Below, in pieces: positions 57,107 through 64,000 of a DNA stretch of 64,000 bases. Position 1 is the stretch's first letter; every line of letters starts with the position of its first letter. The notes below the pieces were generated by a model. The model was not told the DNA's origin and searched no databases. It saw only the letters and a list, made by a program, of their open reading frames with translations. The translations under genes and the position numbers were made by a program. Source of the stretch: Whalleya microplaca (lineage: Eukaryota > Ascomycota > Sordariomycetes > Xylariales > Xylariaceae). The DNA is taken from the NCBI GenBank assembly GCA_022497155.1, contig MU385710.1, positions 1,736,001 to 1,800,000 on the forward strand. The letters run 5' to 3'.

Positions 57107-59475
57107 ATGGACGCAAGCTACCTCTCCCAGCAGGTCAATTCGATAATTGGCCAGCTGCATGGTCTCTTCGACGAAATTGGCGTCCCTAGCCATGATCGTG
57201 AAAGCAGAGAAGCGGAGGTAAGCGGCATAGTACATACAACTCCACATATCTTAGACTGACCGGATCTGCTCCAGTTCTTTGCAGCGCTCTCCGAGACCTT
57301 AAACAACCAAGTCAAGTCCGTCACGGCGGAGAAAAAGGACATGGTTGACGAGGCCGAGCGCATTATTACCAGAATCCGCCAAATGGAAGCCTCCCTCGAC
57401 GATTCGCGATCACAACACAGCTATCAGGCAGAGAATGACGACCTCCAAGTCACTTTCCCTCTTACCAGATGCTTGACGGTGCTAAAAGACAAGCATACGC
57501 AAATAAGCAAGCTTCACCGTGAGCGGTTTGAGCAAGTCAAGAGTGAGTACAACTTCTCTGGGATAGTAGCGGCCAGGGGGCACCCACTTACCAGACTACA
57601 GAACTTGTTGAAGCTCTTGAATCCTATTCCTCCCACCTTGAGCCGACATTTGTCAGAATCGATCTACCGCCGACAGGACCAAACCAGTCTCTCCCGACAA
57701 CATTTGATCTCTCGCCATCTTATGTTGATAAATTAGATGATGAGTTTACCCGAGTCTATGAGGAGTATAATCGACGAGTCACAACGGTTAAGGCTACGGC
57801 AGAGCATATCATCCAGTTGTGGGCAGAGCTAGGCACGCCCCAAGCTCAGACCGACAACGCAATTGTAAAGTACTATCGCGATGCGCCCGAGCAGCTAGGC
57901 CTACATGAAGAAGACCTAGCTAGACTCCGTACTAAGAGAGACAAGCTAGCAGAAGAGAAGAAAAATCGCGAGAAGCGTCTGAGAGACCTCAAGGCCGCTG
58001 TTGAAGCACTATGGGAAAAGCTAGGTGTGGAGGGATCGGAGCGTAAGTCGTTCTTGAACGGCAACCGTGGCTGTGGTATTCGGCAAATCAACGAGTTCCA
58101 GGACGAGTTAAACAGATTGAACGAACTCAAGCGACAGAACCTGCATCTGTTTGTAGAAGATGCGCGATGCAAACTGCAAGAGCTATGGGACGCATTGTAC
58201 TTCTCTGAGGACGAGATGCTCGAGTTCACACCGGCATTTTCTGATGTCTACAGTGATGCCCTCTTGGAAGCCCACGAGAGCGAGATCTCGCGACTCGAGG
58301 CTCTGAGAGAACAGCGAGCGCCCACTCTAGCACTTGTAGAGAGACACCGAACGCTCGTTCACGACCGGGATGAGCTCGCATCCTCCAGTCAAGATGCGTC
58401 GCGACTCATGATGCGCGGTCAAAAGGGAGAAAGACGAGACCCCGGCAAGCTCCTAAGAGAGGAAAAGATGAGAAAGAGAATTTCCAAAGAACTCCCCAAG
58501 GTGGCCGCAGAGCTTGCCAAGTTGCTCGAGAAATGGGAGGATGAGTACGGCCGCCCGTTCCTTGTGCACGGTGAGAGATATCTGGATCTACTAGAACCTG
58601 AGGCCCCCAAGCAAGCCCCAGGCGCACGAGCAAAAACCCCGGCAGGCCCTCCGCCTTCCGCAAATAGGATGCAGAAAGCAGCACCACCCAGTCGTACCAA
58701 TAGCACCGCTAGCAAGGCATCTACTATGCCACCGCGGTCGAAGACACCGACTGCGAATGGCACCTTGAAGAGGCTCCCCGCTCCTTCTGCTAGCCAGGCA
58801 CCTAAAGACCCGAAGGCAAGCCCTTCGAGGATACCGGCACGAGCTCCCTTAGCTAACCTCAAGCACGGCAACAACTCGCCTGAGAGACCTCGGCCTGACT
58901 CGCGAGCGCAGAATGGTCCCCTACGCCCCGGTCACCCTCTCATGCGAGCACCGCCTCCGAAGATGAGAGAACTTATGCCACCGCCTCAGCTCGAAACTCC
59001 ATCCAACCCTTATCGGAGTACTAGAGTCGACTCCAGTGCCAACGTCCGCGCTGTAGAACCGGAGGATGTGTACGACGACCGGGAATCACATCAGGGCTAT
59101 GGGAGGTCTTACCACTACTACGAGCCGCACGCATCGGTACGGAGCGAGCGACTCGCTCAGTCCACCTATCCTCAAGCACCTCCCCCGCGACAGATTTCCA
59201 ACACATCCACGGCCGTGTCTGGCTCGGAGAACTGGGAGACGTACGACGACAACTCGGAACCCGAAGCGGATGCTTCTGATGCCTACTACGCCAAGGTACG
59301 AGCAGCAAGAGGGAAACGGTTCACTCCCGAAGACGGTTACCCCCGGCCGCAGGCAGGCCAAAACAAACGGCAACGAGGCTTTCCACCAGCTGGCGTGCAT
59401 GCTAGTCATGTCATGGATGCTGAAGGCAACCGGATCATCTCAGGAAGCGAGTGGACGGACGAGGACGCGTACTAA
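57107..59475 (+). CDS. ASE1: ASE1/PRC1/MAP65 microtubule-bundling protein
   Basis: Cross-links antiparallel microtubules at the spindle midzone and supports anaphase and cytokinesis. Exons 57107-57217, 57275-57542 and 57602-59475. Intron 1 (57 nt) has donor GTAAGC and branch ACTGAC; intron 2 (59 nt) has donor GTGAGT. Joining gives FEQVKKLVEALESYSS and a 750-aa protein. The ATG at 57107 is in context GTCGCCATGG. Family features: an N-terminal dimerising coiled coil (DASYLSQQVNSIIGQLHGLF); long helical spectrin-like segments to about residue 480; the conserved LWDALYFSEDE region; and KWEDEYGRPFLVHGERYLDLL near the end of the microtubule-binding domain. The C-terminal 250 residues are disordered, basic, and rich in S/T-P sites such as expected Cdk targets. 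Confidence 0.93.
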
Positions 59476-60577
59476 TGGGCTTCCTGACTTGTTTTTGTGT
59501 GTTTAATCCTGGACGATTATGAGTTTCCGAGGGCGATGCAACTTATTACGATTACGACTCATGGAATATGGTCTTGACGTATTCGATGGTCGATTCAGTA
59601 CGGGCGTCCTTCGGCGGGCATTTTTCAATTCTTGCTTGTGTTTGATTATTGTCTTATTTTTTTTTCCCCCATTGCACAAAGTACTAGTCATCTTTGTTTC
59701 CTATAATTGTCTTAATTGCATCATAGGATTGTCCGTCGTCGCAAGACCTCTGGGATGGATGGGGATCCTCATCTGGCAACAACGGTCATGGTCTTTCTTC
59801 GTCGAAGCTGACCGCTGGCACCCGAGATCCCCCCCTTCCTTCTCATAGCATAGTTAGTGCTCAACTGTCGGGACCTCTGAAGGTTAGAACATATCTAGAG
59901 GGGATCGGAGGCGAGGAGTTGATAAGCTAGAGACGTCGGAATTGATTGCACAGGGACTGGAACCGGAACCGGCGTCGGATTAGGCGTTCAAGGCAAAGAT
60001 TCATACTGATTTCAGATGATTGTGAATACAAAGTCATCATTGAATTATATGGCCGACCTCAAGCGTGTGATGTGATGTGACATGAGCTTTCAATGGTTTT
60101 AAATTGCATACTTAATTATTAGCTAAGAAGAGTGAGATACTCTCGTGGTGTACACCTGCCTGTGGTTTATTAAGTAGGTATATCGAAGTGCATGTGGTGT
60201 CTAGAACATTAAGCCTTTTATACTAGACATGATTGAGATAACTCGTGTTAGTCCAATTGCTCTGATGATGTCATAGGGGGTGAGGGGATGATCGCACAGC
60301 TCCAGCTCTGCCCACCTTTGGTAACAATGGGTGTTAGCGCGTTATTCTGCGCCGCGTTGTCCGATGTCTTGTCTCAGCCCTACAACCTACCTAGGCTGCT
60401 AGGTACGAATCGGTCGATTTCAATATGCTGAACTTAATCTATTAGATAGGGTAGCCTTTCGTATACTACATCTCATTAGACAACCATCCTGTCTTCAACT
60501 ACCAATATCTGTATAAATGAACTGCTTCCATCTTTCTGGAGCCTCAAACTCGGCGGCGCTCGTCGTCACCAGGCCTC
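59476..60577. promoter_or_regulatory. Intergenic region upstream of IRS4, with TATA-like box
   Basis: 1.1 kb without a gene. The first part is the ASE1 3' flank. TATAAA at 60512-60517 lies about 60 bp before the IRS4 start and is a plausible core promoter element; an ATG overlapping it (60517-60519) is then probably not transcribed. Confidence 0.4.
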
Positions 60578-62641
60578 ATGAACAGACCCGTGACCCCTAA
60601 TCAGAGCCGACTGCCACCGAGCTCTCCTGCAGGCCATCACGATGACAAGGTCAACAAGGCGGCCCTGAAAGGCGCATCGCTTGCTTTCAAGAAGTCCATG
60701 CCTAAACTGAAGCCCAATACCGCAACCCCGACCCAAAGCCCTGACAACAGAGCTCTTATCGCAGCCACCTCCGCATCGCGAGACCACAGTCTCTCACGTC
60801 CACCTACAAGCGCTAAGACTTCCCGAGTGATCAAACGACAAACAACGGGTAGCAGCGTTCTAGAACAGCAATCATCACAACACAGCTCACAACATAGCTC
60901 ACAGCAGAGCTCGCAACAGAGCAATGCTTCCCAGCATCTAGGGCCTCCGGGCAGACACGCCATGGCAGATCCTCGATCCCCTTCCTTCATTGCTGCAACG
61001 CTGGCTGTGAGCAGATCCGGCACCCCTAGCCCGAACCACCCGCCCCAATCCCACCCATACTCCCAACAAACGTCTAGAAGGCCCCAAAACGGCAGTACTG
61101 GTGGCTACAGTGCTGCTAATTCGGTGGCGAGCCTCGACTTGGCAACGGATACGGCTTCGATCCCATCTACCAATGCTCTAATATCCATGTTTGAGAAGAG
61201 GGATGGTGATGATACCGACCCTGTCAAGAAAGCCATTGCAGCACCAGATAACTATCAATTGCCCGGGATTAGCTCTAATAAACTACGACCTATGACACCC
61301 CCGAGGACCATGAGTCCTGTCGCTAAGAACGACGTGTCTCCGTCTAGACTGGCCAGTGCTCGAGCGTGGGAGAGAGCAGCATCGGCATCTCCTCCGGCGT
61401 CGGTGAAGGAGGTGGCCCAGGAGAGAGCTCGACGACCTCCCAACATTACTATTGAATCAAAGAAGCGCCCACCTACTCCGCCACCAGCAAGAACTAAAAA
61501 CGAAGTTGAGGTAGCTGGACAATCTCAAGCTCTACAATCCAGAGGAAAGCCGCGGGCAACTACACCACCACCGAAGCAGATCAAACGCTCCGAGACCGAG
61601 ATCCTTTCACCTCAACCAAGGCGAACGGCTTCCCAGAAGATTTTATTAGAGGCCGCCGAAGAACCTACCGGCAAAGACCGAAGACCGCCAGCTGTCAAGC
61701 CAAAGCCCCAACGGGTCATTCCATTAGATAACATCCCAGAGCCCATCACACCGGCAAACGAGAGTCTCCAAAGGAGTACAGTAACCCAGCCCCTCAGATC
61801 TTCCTCCACTATATCGAACGATACTTTTGTCTCCGCCTCGTCAGCGCCATCACCGCTGCCCGACTCCCCACACGGAACTGGGACTCGACCACCAACTCCC
61901 GATACTGTACGACTAAGTTCTACGAGGCCTCTCTCCGCTCAGACTACCTCTACTTCTGCACGCCGCGGACGTCCTTCCGCCGGATCTTCACGATGGACAG
62001 GTTCAAATTTGCCATTAGAGTCACTTACCAACGCTATGGTGGCGGGCTCTCTAGCATCCGCTCGGATGACTCCAACGACTGTGTACAGTCCTCCACCGCC
62101 TCCAGCCCAACGGCGAACACCTCACATGCGACAAACGTTACGACAGCCACCAAACAAATCAGACGACGAGGACTCTAGAGCCCGATCACATCACCGGAAG
62201 CCGCTCGGGAAGCTCGGGGGCGGCAACAAGCATTCACATCACGAAGGGGCACGGAAACGCTGGCGGGAGGAGATCACGGCACGGGAACGCAAGCGTTACG
62301 AGGGTGTCTGGGCAAGCAACCGCGGCCTCTGGCTGGAATACAACAAGCACCGCGGCGGCGGCAGCAGCGGCGGTAGCTCCGGGGAGCTAGTGGCCAACGT
62401 GGTGGTGCGCGACATCTGGGCGCGCAGCCGGCTGCCCTTCGACGAGCTCGCGGAGGTGTGGGATCTCGTGGACAACGACAGGAAGGGCACGCTGGACAGG
62501 ACGGAGTTCGTGGTGGGCATGTGGCTCATCGACCAGCGCCTCCGGGGCCGCAAGATCCCGCGGAAGGTCACGGATAGCGTTTGGGGCAGCGCTAAGGGGG
62601 TTCGGGTTCTGGGGCCGAAGCACAAGCATCATAAGAAGTAA
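60578..62641 (+). CDS. IRS4: IRS4/TAX4-like EH-domain protein
   Basis: Yeast Irs4 and Tax4 bind and activate the Inp51 phosphoinositide phosphatase, and Irs4 affects rDNA silencing and autophagy. Single exon, 687 aa, ATG at 60578. A conserved N-terminal AALKGASLAFKK motif is followed by about 500 residues of disordered Ser/Pro/Thr-rich sequence with a QHSSQHSSQQSSQQ repeat. The C-terminal EH domain (about 557-670) reads RKRWREEITARERKRYEGVW, LPFDELAEVWDLVDNDRKG and TLDRTEFVVGMWLIDQRLRG. The end (KHKHHKK) is basic. The last 300 bp is strongly GC-rich. Confidence 0.9.
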   Translation: MNRPVTPNQSRLPPSSPAGHHDDKVNKAALKGASLAFKKSMPKLKPNTATPTQSPDNRALIAATSASRDHSLSRPPTSAKTSRVIKRQTTGSSVLEQQSSQHSSQHSSQQSSQQSNASQHLGPPGRHAMADPRSPSFIAATLAVSRSGTPSPNHPPQSHPYSQQTSRRPQNGSTGGYSAANSVASLDLATDTASIPSTNALISMFEKRDGDDTDPVKKAIAAPDNYQLPGISSNKLRPMTPPRTMSPVAKNDVSPSRLASARAWERAASASPPASVKEVAQERARRPPNITIESKKRPPTPPPARTKNEVEVAGQSQALQSRGKPRATTPPPKQIKRSETEILSPQPRRTASQKILLEAAEEPTGKDRRPPAVKPKPQRVIPLDNIPEPITPANESLQRSTVTQPLRSSSTISNDTFVSASSAPSPLPDSPHGTGTRPPTPDTVRLSSTRPLSAQTTSTSARRGRPSAGSSRWTGSNLPLESLTNAMVAGSLASARMTPTTVYSPPPPPAQRRTPHMRQTLRQPPNKSDDEDSRARSHHRKPLGKLGGGNKHSHHEGARKRWREEITARERKRYEGVWASNRGLWLEYNKHRGGGSSGGSSGELVANVVVRDIWARSRLPFDELAEVWDLVDNDRKGTLDRTEFVVGMWLIDQRLRGRKIPRKVTDSVWGSAKGVRVLGPKHKHHKK

Positions 62642-64000
62642 AGTAAGATCGTACGACGCGGAGTAGGTGCTATGGAGCCAGGGGAAATACCGATCCGGCA
62701 ATGCCTTTTGGAATTTGGCCTCTATTGGATGGATGGATGGATGGATGTGCGAATTATAGAGAGTAATATTAATGATACCCCCTCCTCCTAAAGGTTGATG
62801 AATAGAGTTATTCGCGTTATGTTTATTACCTATACTATCCAGAATATATCGTTCTCCTGTCAAGAGATAAATCGTCTACATTTATAGTCACTGTATTTGT
62901 CGGTAGGTTCAGTTGTATGTGTATGTTGGATATGAAGGTTTAATCATAAGCATTAAGATATTTTGATTATGACCCTTACTTGATGCTGCGAGCATATCAA
63001 GCGCCTAGACAGGGCTTACGTATAGGCTGACAGCGCTGAGGCTAGAAGCATTGATTTCTAGAATGTCAGCTGTGGAAAAGGTCTAACGGTATCGATGCTA
63101 GTCACGTAATCCTTGCTATAATAGGATGTTCTTCCACATGGGCAATACCAATCAGAATGGAACAAAGTGCCCGAGTGGCTAATCAACAGCCGACACTAGT
63201 GACGATAACGTATCTTAGTCTCATCGTGCAGCGAACGCATTTCATCGCAATTTAAAGATTGGTGGCTAACTCCTCTAGTAACAAGTGAAACCAGGCCAAA
63301 TGGAATGTTTGGTAGTCCCGACGCCCTGTCTGAAACTCTTTGGACAATATTAACCTTATAAATAGGTTTTACGCCAGGGATGAGGCGTCTAATGCAGACC
63401 CGAGCCCGGCCAGAGCATAAAGATAGACATTTGCATAACTTCTTCACGGACGACTCCAAACGTAAAAAGCGCTCGTCTTTTCAAGTTCTGTACGAGGGAT
63501 GTCCGTTAACTGTTTGTGGCTGAAAAACGCACCTCATGAGCAGCCAGATCTTCTATCCCTACCTCCCATCGACTTCCTAGGAAGTCATCTACTACCTCCG
63601 TTTCACCTTTCAAGATCCAAGGTTGAAAGTCTAAACAGAGCTCCCGCTGCAGAGGAATAAAGTAACAGAGAGCTCCCCTTAAAAGACAAGACCTCTCTAC
63701 TCTGGAACGCAATACCATATATTGTGTTTGGAAGTAAGCTGACAGAATCCGAGTGCGGGAACACCAATATCTCTTCGAAGTGGACTAAGCAACAGTTCGA
63801 GGCGTAGCAGTCAACTACCAACTTCCAAGTGTCTTCCCAAGCTCATTGGTAGAATTTATGTTGTGTTTCGCTGGGGTGATTAGCTTTCACGTCGATTGAT
63901 CGCTGAACTGCAGCCAACATGACTACCGCTAATACAAATTTGCACACCAGGTATCTTGTGAAGTGACAACATGGCATGGTAACCACTGAGTAGTGCTTGT
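62642..64000. other. Right-edge intergenic region
   Basis: About 1.36 kb with no recognised gene. A (GGAT)n microsatellite lies at about 62727-62748 in the IRS4 3' flank. From 63190 to 63820 a few short frames on the minus strand look slightly protein-like, but none has start, splice or family support. Confidence 0.5.

Noticed and set aside
63196..63821. Minus-strand frames at the right edge, possibly a retroelement relic
   Set aside because: No reverse transcriptase, integrase or LTR motif could be identified.

Overview
The window is eukaryotic DNA from a filamentous ascomycete (Pezizomycotina, probably a sordariomycete; the class is inference). Genes are dense and carry short introns of about 50-145 nt with GTRNGT donors and CTRAC-like branch points. 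The gene set is typical of filamentous fungi: a glucosylceramide C9-methyltransferase, VID21, PAN1, IRS4, ASE1 and INSIG. Intergenic DNA is rich in TACCTAGGTA-type words and small tandem repeats. No bacterial features, CRISPR arrays, convincing tRNAs or rRNAs were seen.

Layout. 1-4715 (-): translation factor eIF4G, running off the left edge, preceded by about 1.1 kb that holds no ATG on its strand. 5.8-9.66 kb: no gene. 9660-14047 (-): Aquarius/Cwf11 spliceosomal helicase, head-to-head with 14969-17669 (+), a THO-complex subunit 1 (Hpr1/THOC1) whose C-terminus is fused to a guanylate-kinase-like domain. 17931-19512 (-): dihydropyrimidinase. 19.5-23.2 kb: gene-poor, with a decayed 1-Cys peroxiredoxin broken by a poly-G/N/poly-C assembly gap. 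23199-25067 (-): RING-RING-LON protein. 28864-30113 (-): INSIG-family sterol regulator. 32692-34320 (-): MAK11-like ribosome-biogenesis WD40 protein. 34546-34863: a MITE with 73-bp terminal inverted repeats. 35355-40183 (-): VID21/EAF1 scaffold of NuA4, with four exons. 41791-42912 (+): SPP2 splicing factor. 44252-46015 (+): sphingolipid C9-methyltransferase. 49069-53604 (+): PAN1. 54.33-54.58 kb: a second artefactual gap. 54675-55616 (+): NmrA-like oxidoreductase. 57107-59475 (+): ASE1 microtubule bundler. 60578-62641 (+): IRS4. 62.6-64 kb: no gene.

Themes. Four genes act in mRNA processing or translation (eIF4G, Aquarius, THOC1 and SPP2); Aquarius and THOC1 share one 921-bp promoter interval. 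Two EH-domain proteins (PAN1, IRS4) lie 7 kb apart. There is no operon-like or secondary-metabolite cluster. The most unusual element is the THOC1-guanylate-kinase fusion: the P-loop is intact, but several residues needed for GMP binding and phosphoryl transfer are replaced, which suggests a MAGUK-like pseudo-kinase module built into a TREX/THO subunit. Exon structures were worked out by hand from splice signals and reading-frame continuity; none is confirmed by transcripts.
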